DNA of 64,000 nt, from the NCBI RefSeq assembly GCF_030272615.1, contig NC_081407.1, positions 441,223,213 to 441,287,212 of the forward strand, written 5' to 3'. Of this stretch, positions 1 through 10,638 are shown piece after piece; position 1 is the first letter of the stretch; each line of letters starts with the position of its first letter. Below the pieces are notes generated by a model. That model saw only the letters and a list, made by a program, of their open reading frames with translations, did no database searches and was not told the DNA's origin. This DNA comes from Cryptomeria japonica. Lineage: Eukaryota > Streptophyta > Pinopsida > Cupressales > Cupressaceae. A program made the position numbers and the translations under genes.

Positions 1-171
1 CATTTCAATAATTTCTAGTCTGATATAGTTGCTGCTTAGATTTAATTAAACCTCTCATTTTCTCATTTATTAATTGCAGAATCAAAATTTAATTTAAAAA
101 AAATAAAATATACAACTTTATTCATCTATGAAATTCCACATTAAACCTACCCATGATTTAAACATGAATAG

Positions 172-255
172 GTTATATATATATGTATATATATATGTAT
201 ATACATATATATATATACACACACACACACACATATACATATATATATATATATG

Positions 256-287
<32 letters not shown>

Positions 288-290
288 TCG
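172..290. repeat. (TA)n / (TATG)n / (CA)n compound microsatellite
   Basis: An alternating TA tract with interspersed TATG and a short ACACAC run. The matching place in the sister LTR copy (5351-5396) is a plain TA tract, so the tract length is unstable between copies. Confidence 0.95.
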
Positions 291-399
291 ATATTTAAAT
301 AAATATATTTGTTTTCATAAATAAAAACAAAATAAAATAAATTTAATTTATTATAAAAAAAAGGGGTTTAATTTTTTTTATTTTTTTTAAATGCTAAGC

Positions 400-720
400 A
401 AAAAGGGGGGTACCTCAGCCCCCCCGCACAGTGGGCGGGGACCCCCAGCAGTGGCCGTAGCCGCCATTGTGGGCTGCAACCCACTGTTGGGGAGGCTTCG
501 GCCCCCTTCTGTGGTTGGCACCCCACAGCAGCGGCCCTGCTGGGCTGCGGGCCGCGTCCCACAGCGGTGGCCAAGGCCGCCTCTGTGGGTCATGACCTGC
601 AGGCTCGGCAGTGGTCATCCCTGCGGGGAGCCCCCCCCCCGTGACCTCCGCCATCGCCGCCCCTGTGAACATAGAAACCTCCGCCGAGACCCTCCATGGC
701 CACCGCCTCCCGTGACCTGC
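400..720. other. GC-rich, CpG-bearing island inside LTR
   Basis: About 320 bases of strongly GC-rich DNA sit abruptly in AT-rich LTR, just after a T-rich tract. The island holds loosely repeated words, including TGTGGGCTGCAACCCAC-like and GCGGCC/GTGGCC words at roughly 30-45 base spacing. Long reading frames exist here on both strands, but the sister copy at 5479-5740 does not keep them as a common protein. I read the island as LTR regulatory or transcribed leader sequence rather than a gene. Confidence 0.8.
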
Positions 721-779
721 ACAAACATACACACACTTCACACACCAAGAAAAAAAAAAGAAAAGAATATCATAGTTAA

Positions 780-806
780 GCCCTAACCCGAAAATAGGGT
801 TAGGGC
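780..806 (+). other. Perfect 10-bp stem-loop after GC island
   Basis: The arms GCCCTAACCC and GGGTTAGGGC flank a 7-base loop. The same place in the sister LTR (5869-5895) keeps a 9-bp stem. The arms resemble telomere units but form a single inverted repeat, not an array. An AATAAA-like run follows at about 811-818, so a role near transcript start or end processing is possible but inferred. Confidence 0.8.
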
Positions 807-879
807 AAGATAATAAAATGGAAAGAAAATAGGGTGGAGTAGTTTTATAATATTTTTAATTAGGTTTTCATTGTTAATT

Positions 880-954
880 AATATTTTAGTTTAGTTATAT
901 GGGATATTTATGTTTTAGAAAATAAATAGCTTCATATATATATATGTGGATTAA

Positions 955-1010
<56 letters not shown>

Positions 1011-1345
1011 TAAAAATATGAATGTATAGGTCAAATAGTAGATTAATTATTTAATTAGGTGTTTATATTATATATATGTTTTTTTTAATAAACATATGGG
1101 TATATATAAAAATGATGTTTAAAATTCTAATTATTTTTGAGTTTAATCTTTTAGGGAATTTTAACGGATTTGGTAGTTATTTTTGGCTATGAGGAATATT
1201 TTTTTTTGGTCCACCTAGATATAGGTTTTTGAGATTAAACGTTATAGGACAAATTTTCATTATGGATCTAATTGACCCTTTAGTCAAATTAGTTTAACCA
1301 CATTTTAATTAATGCTATAATAAAATATAGGCATTAATAATCTAA
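880..1345. other. Junction region between LTR fragment and integrase; no gene seen
   Basis: AT-rich sequence without coding signal. It includes a (TA)n run at about 957-986 that switches directly to (GA)n at 986-1010. It matches neither the end of the LTR at 6221 nor any pol domain, so its origin is open. It is either unaligned internal or LTR sequence, or filler at a large deletion that removed the primer site, gag, protease and RT. Confidence 0.6.
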
Positions 1346-2569
1346 GTGCTAGGACAGTTATATCATTGGACAGGAATGCGACAACTCATTGTTGAGTTAG
1401 TAGCCAGATGCCTTGAGTGTCAAAGAGTCAAGGCAGAGCACTGCCATCCAGGTGGGTTGCTCCAGTCTCATGCTATACCAGAGTGGAAGTGGGATACTAT
1501 ATCCATGGATTTCATCATTGGTCTCCCTACATCATCTCGTCGCCATGATGCCATCTTGGTGACAGTTGACAAGTTGACCAAAGTGGCCCACTTTTCACCA
1601 GTTCAGACTACCTTCACAGCACCAGCAGTAGCACAGGTGTTCTTGTGAGACATTGTCAAACTTCATGGCGTTCCACGCAAGATTATTTCTGACAGGGATT
1701 CCCTCTTCACTTCTTCCTTTTGGAAGGCATTACAGGAAGCTATGGGCACCAAGCTCAACTTCAATATAGCCTATCATCCGAAAATAGATGGTCAGACAGA
1801 GAGGGTTAACCAGGTGTTAGAGGATATGCTTCACATGTATGTCATGGATCATCAGACCAGATGGGAAGAGTACCTTCCCTTAGTGGAGTTTGCCTATAAC
1901 AATGGGAATCACACTTCATTGGGGATGCCACACTATCAAGCATTATACGGTAGGCCTTATAGGACACCATTGAGTTGGGACTGCATAGAGGACAAAGTTG
2001 CTATTGGTCCTGAGATAGTTCAGGATATGGAGCAGCAGGTGGATTTGATTAGGCAATGTCTTAGAGAGGCACAAGATAGATAGAAGAAGTATGCAGATGC
2101 GAAGAGGAGAGATCATAGCTACTTGGTTGGAGACAGAGTCTTTTTGAGAGTGCGACCGCATAAAAGTCCAATCCGTTACAGAAAGGGTTCTAAGATCACA
2201 CCTCACTTTGTAGGACCATTTGAGATCCTTGAGAGGATAGGACCAGTTGCCTACCATTTAGCATTGCCACCTAGCCTGTCACACATCCACAATTTGTTTC
2301 ATGTATCAGTTTTGAGAAAGTATATCTATGATGAGTCTCATATTTTAGATTGGGATGCCTTGCAGGTGGATTCAAACGGACAGCTAGCTTTGAATCCCAT
2401 TTGCATTTTGGCACACTGGACATTGGCCCTTCAAGGTCGAGAGCTAGACCAGGTTAGGGTCCAGTTGGATTGCTATGATGAGGTTACGGCTTCATGGGAG
2501 GACGCAACACGTATGAGATCACAGTACCCCCATCTTTTTGATGAACTCCAGGAGGAAGTTCATTCCTAG
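1346..2569 (+). pseudogene. Ty3/gypsy chromovirus integrase with C-terminal chromodomain-like tail (broken)
   Basis: This is the 3' end of a pol polyprotein. The zinc-binding domain begins already truncated and keeps its CLEC cysteine pair. The catalytic core follows: first Asp in ISMDF, second in ISDRD, and Glu in DGQTERVN. The GPFEILERIG and HNLFHVSVLRKY blocks typical of gypsy integrase C-termini come next. The tail ends WEDATRMRSQYPHLF, which resembles the last part of a chromodomain. In-frame TGA at about 1647 and TAG at about 2081 break the frame, both explicable by C-to-T change of Arg or Gln codons. RT, RNase H, protease and gag are absent upstream. Confidence 0.9.
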
Positions 2570-2590
2570 AGGGGTGGAAGCTCATGCCTA

Positions 2591-2601
2591 GAGGGGGAAG
2601 G
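2591..2601 (+). other. Polypurine tract (plus-strand primer)
   Basis: GAGGGGGAAGG lies directly before the TGTGAGGCCC start of the LTR, the expected place of the plus-strand priming site. An earlier purine run (AGAGGGGTGGAAG) lies at about 2568-2581. Confidence 0.85.
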
Positions 2602-4068
2602 TGTGAGGCCCTACCCTGACTCATCCTAGCATTTCAATATTTTTCATGTTGAGACTATTATGGATGCTTTATTTTTATGCATTATGGATTTGGAACTTAT
2701 ATGATTCCATGATTTGGATAACATTGATATATATTGATGCTTCATTTCTATGCATTATAGATATAGAACTCTATATGATTCTAGAAGAGGATTACTTTGT
2801 GATGATGTATGTCATTATTGGAATTGCAGGACTTTACTATGATGATAGAAATAGGATGCATGTTTTATATATGGTTCACCATTATGAGGATTATGATAAT
2901 TATTTATGTGGATTTATTTTGATACAAGATATAGTGATTTTGTTTAATGTCAATTGTATGTAGAGTGTTTGATGTGTATTCTTATTCATGTGTTTAAATA
3001 TTATGTGAGGATATTTGGAAGTACTAATGTGTAATTGAGATGTGTAGGAAAATTATCCATGTGACCATGGAAATATTATGGAGAACCAAACCTAGACCTA
3101 TGTACGTTTGTAAAGCCAAGGGTTGTCTATTTGGAGAGACAACACCCCGTATGTATCGTATTTGATTTGTAATAGTAAATGATGCATGTGTGTTAAATTT
3201 TATTTATTGATTTATTTAAATCCAACAAGAGACAATTTCCATGTGTAATTTTGTAATGTATTTTATTGTGTCACTTGACACGTGTTGATTTATGTCTTAA
3301 ATTTTGACTTGTCTCTTGAAGGGAGTTGTTCAACTATAGTTTTTTCAAACATTTGAATGTGGTTCTAAATTTTCCTTGGGTAGAGAGTCTTTGGAGTGGT
3401 CAACATAGGTTTGACCCGAAATTTAACTTCAGATGGGTTTATAAGGGGTCAAATGGACTTCTAGGGGTAGTTTAAAGGTGTTTCCTAAAGCCCGTAAGGT
3501 ATGCCTATGGGTTAGGAGTATTTTTAGGCATGTGTGTACTCCCATGTGATTGTTTAGTCACCTCAAAAAGTGAGTTTCCTAAAGTGAGCGAAAATTGAAA
3601 TCAGAAGGTGCCATCTAGGTTAGATAACCTTCCCTTTTGATGAGAGATCCTTTTTTATCTTTTTCTTACTTTTTCTGTTTTCAGTTTTAGAAACTTGTGA
3701 GAACTCTCACTAAGGTCTTCTTAGGTCTTCTTAGGCAAGAATGAAAGATTTTGTGAGGAATCACCCACTCTCCATTTTTGGAGACTATGCATTTTGAAAA
3801 GCTAGTTTTTGGATTTGAAATTTGGCTAAGTGTAGAAGGGAGGATTGTGGATTTGGGCTTCTCATCCTCAAACTAGTTCTTGCATACCTTTGGGCAATTT
3901 GAAGGTTGGTTCATCTCTTTGCTTTTTACATTGCATGTCTATGTTGGAAAGTTTGGTTGTATGTGAAAGTGATTCTCTTGTATTTTCTTTTGTGAAAATT
4001 ATTATTATGCGATCTGTCTTTTATTTTCTTGTATGCATTTCCTATGTTTTGGGAGTAACCAAGGCCTT

Positions 4069-4147
4069 CTACTCTTGGGAGAGTAGGATGGTCTTGCAGG
4101 TGGTAGAAGTTTGATAGCCCTTGAGTTAGAGACTCTCTTTATGAGAG
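4069..4147 (+). other. Pair of adjacent stem-loops in LTR core
   Basis: The first stem pairs CTACTCT (4069-4075) with AGAGTAG (4080-4086) around TGGG. The second pairs CTCTC (4133-4137) with GAGAG (4143-4147). Both recur at matching places in the solo LTR (8408-8429 and 8474-8488), where the first stem is two base pairs longer. Confidence 0.7.
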
Positions 4148-5347
4148 CAAACTCAAGGGGTGTATTTGTGACCCTTGTTGCATGGCCTGGTTTTGTGCAT
4201 TTGGGGGTCATAAAGGGAGAAAGTATGGCAGGAATGCCTTGGCGGGCATAAGGAATGTGGGGTTAATGAACTTATGATATATCTTTGTTTACCATGAGGT
4301 GGCTTTGTGAACTACCATTCTTGCAGTCTCCTCAGGGTATTTGGTCCACTACCACCCATGTAAAATCATCACATTTTGTGATGGAGTGTAGCCTTGGTTG
4401 GGAAAGTGTTTTCTATATCTTTTTCCCTTGCTTGTTGTGTTTGCATGTTTGTAACCTATCTAGGGTTTGGTTCTCCAAGCTCGGGGGTGGCTTCTAGTAA
4501 GCCTAGGCTGGGAGGTGAGCACTCCATGGTCAAGCTTTATAATTTATTTGCAGGATTGCTTGGAAAGAAAAGAAAAGGGACAAGCTAGGAGTTGTTGGGT
4601 TTTGTACTTGATTTGCAATAAAAGAATAAGAAAAAGGGATCCTATGTTTTCAGTTGCAGATATGTAAATAAAAAAAGTTGCATGTTGTATTTACTTTTAA
4701 AAGGAAAGAAAATGTATCTATTGTATTTAAAGTCCCCATTTAATAGAATTGGGAGACTAGTTGGGTATCTCACCCTCTTGTAATGTCGACTATATTGTAT
4801 TCTTAATATGTTCTAAAGAAATGCATTATTTTATTAAGCTATTATTGCAAAGATTGAAATGTTTACCTTTGGCTTAAGTTCCTATAGTTAATGAAATAAT
4901 ATTTGTTGTATGCATGTTATTTTTGAAAATAAAAGTTCAGTTTATTTCCTTATACATATCTTTAAGTTTAATTTAAATAATTCTAGATTAATGTAGTTGC
5001 TGAATATATTTTAATAAACTCTGTCATTTTTTATTTATTTATCTACAGAAAATAAATCTAATATTATCATGTCTATCTCTAAGATTCATTTCAATAATTT
5101 CTAGTCTAATATAGTTGCTACTTAAATTTAATTAAACCTCTCATTTTCTTCTTTATTAATTACAGAATCAAAATTTAATAATTGCACTATAGGTTTAAGA
5201 CTAGATCTAAAATGAAGAAATAAAAATATTGGACTATTGTTGTACTGTCATTTATTTTATTAATTTCCTGCAAGTTTTGTTTTAAAAAAAATATATATAC
5301 AACTTTATTCATCTATGAAATTCCACATTAAACCTACCCATGATTTA

Positions 5348-5350
<3 letters not shown>

Positions 5351-5396
<46 letters not shown>
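5351..5396. repeat. (TA)n microsatellite in LTR
   Basis: An almost pure TA alternation of about 45 bases. It corresponds to the compound tract at 172-290 in the upstream LTR copy. Confidence 0.95.
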
Positions 5397-5401
<5 letters not shown>

Positions 5402-5478
5402 TTCATAAATAAAAACAAAATAAAATAAATTTAATTTATTATATAAAAAAATGAGGTTTAATTTTTTTTTTTTTTTAA

Positions 5479-5740
5479 ATGCTTGGCAAAAAGGGGGGTA
5501 CCTTGGCTCCCCTCGCACAGTGGGCGGCTACCCCCAGCAGCAGTCACAGCCACCACTATGGGCTGCAACCCACAATTGGGGAGGCTTTGGCCCCCCTCTG
5601 TGGGCAGCGCCCCACAGCGGCGACACTACCGGGCTACGGGCCGCGTCCCATAGCAGTGGCCAAGGCCGCCTCTGTGGGTCGTGACCCGCAGGCTCGACAG
5701 TGGCCGTCCTTGCAGGGAGCCCCCCCCCCGTGACCTCCGC
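5479..5740. other. GC-rich island inside 3' LTR
   Basis: The sister of the island at 400-720, alignable along its length but with many C/T and G/A differences, as expected for methylated CpG decay. It lies between a T-rich run and an A-rich run. It begins about 2.9 kb into a 3.6-kb LTR. Confidence 0.82.
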
Positions 5741-5868
5741 CACCACCGCCTCTGTGAGCATAGAAACCTCCGCCGAGACCCTCCATGGCCGTTGCCTCCC
5801 ATGACCTGCACAAACATACACACACTTCACACACCAAGAAAAAAAAAAAAAAAAAATATCATAGTTAA

Positions 5869-5895
5869 GCCCTAACCGGAAAATAGGGTTAGGGC
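5869..5895 (+). other. 9-bp stem-loop after GC island
   Basis: GCCCTAACC (5869-5877) pairs with GGTTAGGGC (5887-5895). It is the counterpart of 780-806 and has lost one closing pair. Confidence 0.75.
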
Positions 5896-6221
5896 AAGAT
5901 AATAAAATGGAAAGAAAATAGGGTAGAGGGTGGAGTAGTTTTATAATATTTTTAATTAGGTTTTCATTGTCAATTAATTTAGAGAGTTTTTAGTTAAATT
6001 AATTTATTGATTAAAATTGATGAGATAATAAATAATTCTTTTAGTATTCTGCAATTAATTTAAATTATTTATGCTTACTTGAGTTAGTGATTAGAGTTAA
6101 CTCAAAACATAGTTAAGACAAAACTTGGTAGTGTGTTTCGTATTAGTAAATTTAATATTATTAGGTTGTTATTTTTTAAAAAAAAATTATCCTGTTCGTG
6201 CCCAAAAGTTTGGGTATGACA

Positions 6222-6664
6222 GATACCTCACTGAGCTTAAACACCTTCCTAAATTCATCATCATTGATTTCAATTAAGGCTCTTCCATTCAAATTCTTGA
6301 TACACTTAGCCACAGGGTCATAATTGTGTACAATCCAGGTTAACAAGTCTACATCCATGAAAACCCCAGGGACTATGAGCTTTCCCATGTCTAATTCCCA
6401 TACACTATTCATCAGAGCAGAGGCATATCTTTGACTAAAACCCACCTTAAAAAGTCCTAAACCTGATATCTCTATCTGTGGATCCCTCAACCAGTTGCCT
6501 TTGTCATACAAACCATCTCCAATTATTAGATGGGGGGCTTTAGGTACCAATTCTTTAATTTTGGCTGTGACATTTGTGGACATGGTCAGTTGTTCCAAGA
6601 AATCATCACATATATTTCTATCCTAATAATTCACCTTTCCTGTGAAATCCCTTCTTGGTGCCAT
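6222..6664 (-). pseudogene. Unrecognised protein fragment, cut by LTR insertion
   Basis: On the minus strand an ATG at 6664 opens a frame starting MAPRRDFTGKVNY. One TAG follows at about 6623-6625, then about 130 uninterrupted codons. Visible blocks include LVPKAPHLIIGDG, GNWLRDPQIEISGLGLFKVG, FSQRYASALMNSVWELD and LIEINDDEFRKVFKLSE. The mixed hydrophobic/charged pattern and good ORF length argue for real coding history. The frame is cut at 6221/6222 by the neighbouring LTR, so the C-terminal part is outside the window. I do not recognise the family. It may be an accessory ORF of another retroelement or a captured host gene piece. Confidence 0.55.
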
Positions 6665-6867
6665 CTCAGAATCACAATTATATTAATTAAAATTTTGACT
6701 AACCTCTGAGAAAATGAACATGCAATGATCCCAATTCAAGTAGTAACAGTCAAGCCGACATGCAGAAACTCACTGGTTGTTTGAAGAAATTCGCTCTTTG
6801 CACCGACTCCTCTGCAGAACTCTTTGAAATGATGCCAACGTCCAATTGATGTGAAGCTTAATATGGC
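6665..6867. other. Leader-like DNA upstream of the minus-strand fragment; no gene
   Basis: Mixed-composition sequence that would be the 5' leader of the minus-strand frame beginning at 6664. It stops at the solo LTR and appears to continue after 11972. I see no other coding or structural signal. Confidence 0.5.
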
Positions 6868-8407
6868 TGTAGAGCCCCTCCCCAATCAAGCTTTGATTAA
6901 CTTAGTTGACCATGGTTGACCCTATTAATAAATGCTATAATTCAATAGGATGGGCTATGTTAGATGAATAGATTGGTGAGAGTAGCAATTGAACCAAGTT
7001 ACAGAATATTTTCACCTCACGGTGTACATTTTGATGTGTTATAGATTTGAAATCCTATATAATCCACTGATTGGATAATCTTGATCGGACGTATGATAGC
7101 TATATCTGAATTTGTAGGACTTTTATCATGATGTTAGAAATTATGATGCACGCCTTACGAATGGTTGGAATTTAGGAGGATTATGACAATGTCGTTCAAT
7201 GAATTGCTTTATATGGATTGCATTGTTATATGATATATTGATTCGTATAATGTCAATTGTATGCAGAGTGTTTGATGTGTATTCTTATTTATGTGTTTAA
7301 TATTATATGAGGCTATTGGGAAATACTAATGTGTAATTGAGATGTGTAGGAAAATTATCCATGTGACCATGGAAACATTATGGAGAACCAAACCTAGACC
7401 TATGTATGTTCGTAAAACCAAGGGGTTGTCTATTTGGAGAGACAACACCCCGTATGTATCATATTTTATTCGTGAAAGTAAATGTTGCATGTGTGTTAAA
7501 TTGCATTTATTAATTTGTTTAAAACCAACAAGAGACAATTTCCATGTGTAATTATGTAATGTATTTTATTGTGTCACTTGACACGTGCTGATTAGTGTCT
7601 TGATTTTGACTTGTCTCTTGGAGGGAGATTGTTTCAACCAAAGCCCTTTTCAAATATTTGAGTGTGGTCCTAAATTTTCCTTGGGTAGAGAGTCTTTGGA
7701 GTGGTCAACTCAGGTTTGACCCGTAGGTTAACTTCAGATGGGTTTCCAAGAGGTCAAATGGACTCCTAGGGTTAGTTTAGGGGTTTTTCCAAAGGTCCAT
7801 AGGGTATACCTATGGGTTAGGGGTATTTTTAAACATGTGACTACTCCCATGTGACTATTTAGTCACCTCAAAAATTGGTTTTCCCAAGATGAGCGAAAAT
7901 CCAACTTGGAAGGCTCCTCCTAGGATAGATAACCTTCCTTTCTTGTGTTGGTTTCTCTTCCCCACCTTCTCTTACCTTTTCTCTTTCCAATTTTAGTAAC
8001 CTGTAAGAGGTTGGGAAGACCAACCAATGGGAACTCTCACTCTATCCAAGGGGTTGGGAAGAGTGAGAGAAGCCTTCTTAGGCAAGGATTAGGGACTTAG
8101 AGAGTAATCACCCACTCTCCATCTTTGAAGATCTTGAAATTTCGAAAAGAATAGTTTTAGGAGAGAATTTTGGCTAAGTGTTGGAGGAAAGAATTGTGGA
8201 ATTGGGCTACTCTTCCTCAAACTAGTTCTAGCAAACCTTTGGGCAGATTGAAGGTTGGTTCATATTCTCCCTTTCATGTTGTATATCTATGTTTAAAGGA
8301 TTTCTTGTATGTAAATGTTGTTTTCTTGTATTTCCTTTCTGAAAGATTATGTGATCTTCCTTTTATTTCTTTTATGCATTTTTCTTGTGTTGGGAGTATC
8401 CAAAGCC

Positions 8408-8488
8408 TTCTACTCTTGGGAGAGTAGAATGGTCTTGGGGGTGGAAGGAGTTTGATAGCCTTAGAGTGAAAGGCTCTCATTATGAGAG
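8408..8488 (+). other. Pair of stem-loops, counterpart of 4069-4147
   Basis: TTCTACTCT (8408-8416) pairs with AGAGTAGAA (8421-8429) around TGGG. CTCTC (8474-8478) pairs with GAGAG (8484-8488). The spacing between the two stems matches the other LTR. Confidence 0.7.
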
Positions 8489-10087
8489 TGATCTCAAGGG
8501 TTGTTTATGAGACCCTTGCTGCATAGCCTTGCTTATGCATTTAGGGGCCATAAGGGGAGAAAGTATGGCATGTATGCCTTGGGGGGCATAAGGATGTGGG
8601 GTAAATGGACTTATGTTGTATTTTTGTTTTCCATGAGATAGCTTATGATCTACCATTCTTGTAGTCTCCTCAAGGTATTTGGTTCACTTCCACCCTTGTA
8701 AAAACATCATATTTTGTGGTGGAGTTTAGCCTTGATTGGGAAAGTGTTCGTTGAGTTGTTTCCCTTGCTTGTTTGAGTTTGCTTGAGTGTAACCCGTCTA
8801 GGACTTGGTTCTCCAACCTCGGGGGTGGCTTCTAGTAAGCTTAGGCTGGGAGGTGAGCTCTCCATGGTCATAACCTTAAGATTTGTATGCAGGTTGCTTG
8901 GAAAAGAAAAAAAAAGAGAAAGCTAGGAGCTGCTGATTTTACTTGAGTTGCAGAAAAAGAATAAGAAATGTGATATTATATTTTAGTTGCAGAAATGTAA
9001 ATGAGGAGCTTCATGTTGTATTTATTTTGTAAGAAGAAATGTATTTATTTTATTTAAGTCCTCATCTATTAGGAATGAGAGACTAGTTGGGTATTTCACC
9101 CATTTGTAAAAGTTGACATATTATAATCAGATTTTACTTGAAGCAATGCATCTTATTAAGTTGAAATTTGCAAAGTAATGGATAAATGTGTATTAGAGGA
9201 ATAAAAGTTTTTGCATTTTCTTTTAATATTTCTAAGTGTTTTCTAGAGTGTATTATGCTGCTATCTTTTATTTATCTCTGTCTTTTATTTAAAAAAAAAA
9301 GTATAATGGAAGTATTTAGGGAGTAGGAAAGTAGAAAAGTTAGTAAAATAAAAATAACTATTTAGTCCTAGTTATTTATTTATTTCAAAAGCAAATATGG
9401 TTAAATAGACTTTAGATGAATATCAGCTTTGCATTGTACAAAATGAAAATGTATTTAAGTGTTCCTAGACTATTTAGATGTTGTTGTAATTTCAATAATT
9501 TCTATCATTTATCTATTTCAAAAAGAAATTAAAATACCTCTTTATATCTTTAGTTATGCTCACACATTAATAGTCATTCTAAGAGATAGTTTTAATCTTT
9601 CATTTAACTTGAAATTGTTGATTTAATGATATCTAAAGAAAAATTAAGTTGCAGCTGAAATACATGTATAGCAGGAAATAAATAAATCCAGTTATAACTA
9701 TTTAAACCAAAAGATAGCTAAATAGATATAAACAATGAAGAATGTACATTATTTATTGCTAAGGGAAAGAATGACTACATATCCATACTAAACTATAAAT
9801 ATATAAATCTAATGTTAATGAGTAATCTGGAATTTAAGGAAATGAGGTTGTTGTTAAAACATATATATATTAGTGTTAATAAGCTGAAAATTAGATTTAA
9901 AAGAAAAACATGTTTTATCTTAGTATTCTATTTATTAAATATTTTAGATGCAGCCTACTATTTAAATTTATTTATACATATTATACTACATTTTCGAAAA
10001 GCATGAATAAATAAATAAATAAAAATAAAGGAAAATACAAATAAATACATAATAAAAAAAATAAACTATTTTCTTTAAGCAAAATAG

Positions 10088-10500
10088 GGAGGCGGTGAGG
10101 AGAGCCATGACTCCCTCACTCACCGCCAAGGGTGTAACCCTCCCTGTGGGCACCGTAGTGAGTGGACATCCGCTTGTTGTGGATCATTCGTAGTGGGCGG
10201 GATGAAACCCACCACTGCGGGCGACCCATAGTGGGCAGGATGAAACCCGCCACTATGGTCGACCCACAGTGGGTGGTATGCCTGCTACTGTGGCAGCCGC
10301 AGGAGCTCTCCCTAGAGTAACCCCATTTGCAAGCACCGCAGTGAGTGGACATCCGCTCCCTATGGGCCGTTCGCAGTGGGTGGGGTGAAACCCTCCACTA
10401 CGAGCGACCCATAGTGGGTGGTATGCCTGCTACTGTGGTAGCCTCAGGGGCTCTCCCCTTACCCCGCTTCCTCCTTAACATGGCGGCCACAGAGTATAGC
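10088..10500. other. GC-rich island with tandem substructure in solo LTR
   Basis: A sharp GC-rich block after an A-rich run. It contains a 183-base duplication (CACCG...GTGAGTGGACATCCGCT at 10151 and 10334). It also contains 38-base subunits (GATGAAACCC at 10201 and 10239). Self-complementary GTGGG/CCCAC words are frequent. Its sequence is unrelated to the island at 400-720, although position relative to flanking A/T tracts and a following stem-loop is alike. Confidence 0.8.
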
Positions 10501-10605
10501 TCGGCCCTTTTCGTATCATCCATCGCAGTTCCCTGCATCATGTCTTCATGCCCCCATGTGTTTGTATCTGCCCTGCAATCAAATGATTCAATGATAAGAT
10601 CACGG

Positions 10606-10638
10606 GATGCCCTAACTAGATTATTCAGTTAGGGTATC
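10606..10638 (+). other. 12-bp stem-loop after GC island
   Basis: GATGCCCTAACT (10606-10617) pairs with AGTTAGGGTATC (10627-10638) across a 9-base loop, with one G-T pair. It is the positional counterpart of 780-806 and 32008-32027. Confidence 0.75.

Larger units (their letters stand above)
1..879 (+). mobile_element. Partial 5' LTR of a long-LTR chromovirus
   Basis: This stretch aligns from end to end with about 5085-5965, which is the interior of the LTR at 2602-6221. It shares the opening AT-rich text, the GC-rich island and the stem-loop after it. Relative to that copy it lacks about 90 bases near position 90. Similarity stops near 879, so the last ~260 bases expected of the LTR are missing or replaced. 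It is most simply the surviving part of the 5' LTR of the element whose integrase lies at 1346-2569. It could instead be a fragment of a separate related insertion. Confidence 0.75.
2602..6221 (+). mobile_element. 3' LTR (3.6 kb) of the chromovirus at 1-6221
   Basis: The left edge is TGTGAGGCCC immediately after the polypurine tract. The right edge ends GGGTATGACA, and the two ends form an imperfect terminal inverted repeat. The interior 5085-5965 repeats the 1-879 fragment. The first ~2.2 kb aligns with the solo LTR at 6868-11972, for example around 3043 and 7345. The LTR encodes no recognisable protein and carries a conserved pair of stem-loops, a TA microsatellite, a GC island and a stem-loop after it. 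The five bases after the right edge (GATAC) would be the target duplication, but the left flank is outside the window. Confidence 0.88.

Noticed and set aside
391-786. 131-codon open frame (and opposite-strand frames) over the GC-rich island
   Set aside because: The sister copy at 5479-5740 does not conserve the same protein. Long frames are expected in GC-rich, stop-poor DNA, and the composition is Pro/Arg/Gly-rich without a domain.
781-805. CCCTAACCC/GGGTTAGGG as interstitial telomere repeats
   Set aside because: It is a single inverted pair, not an array. The plant telomere unit is TTTAGGG, and related LTRs have different bases in the same stem.
2646-2963. 105-codon Tyr/Ile/Met-rich frame after the integrase
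   Set aside because: It lies wholly inside the LTR. The aligned part of the solo LTR near 7020-7280 does not keep the frame.
3845-4114. Short membrane-like frames in the LTR core (also 8170-8427)
   Set aside because: The hydrophobic look comes from T-rich DNA. Frames differ in length and sequence between the two LTRs, and hairpins rather than codons are conserved.
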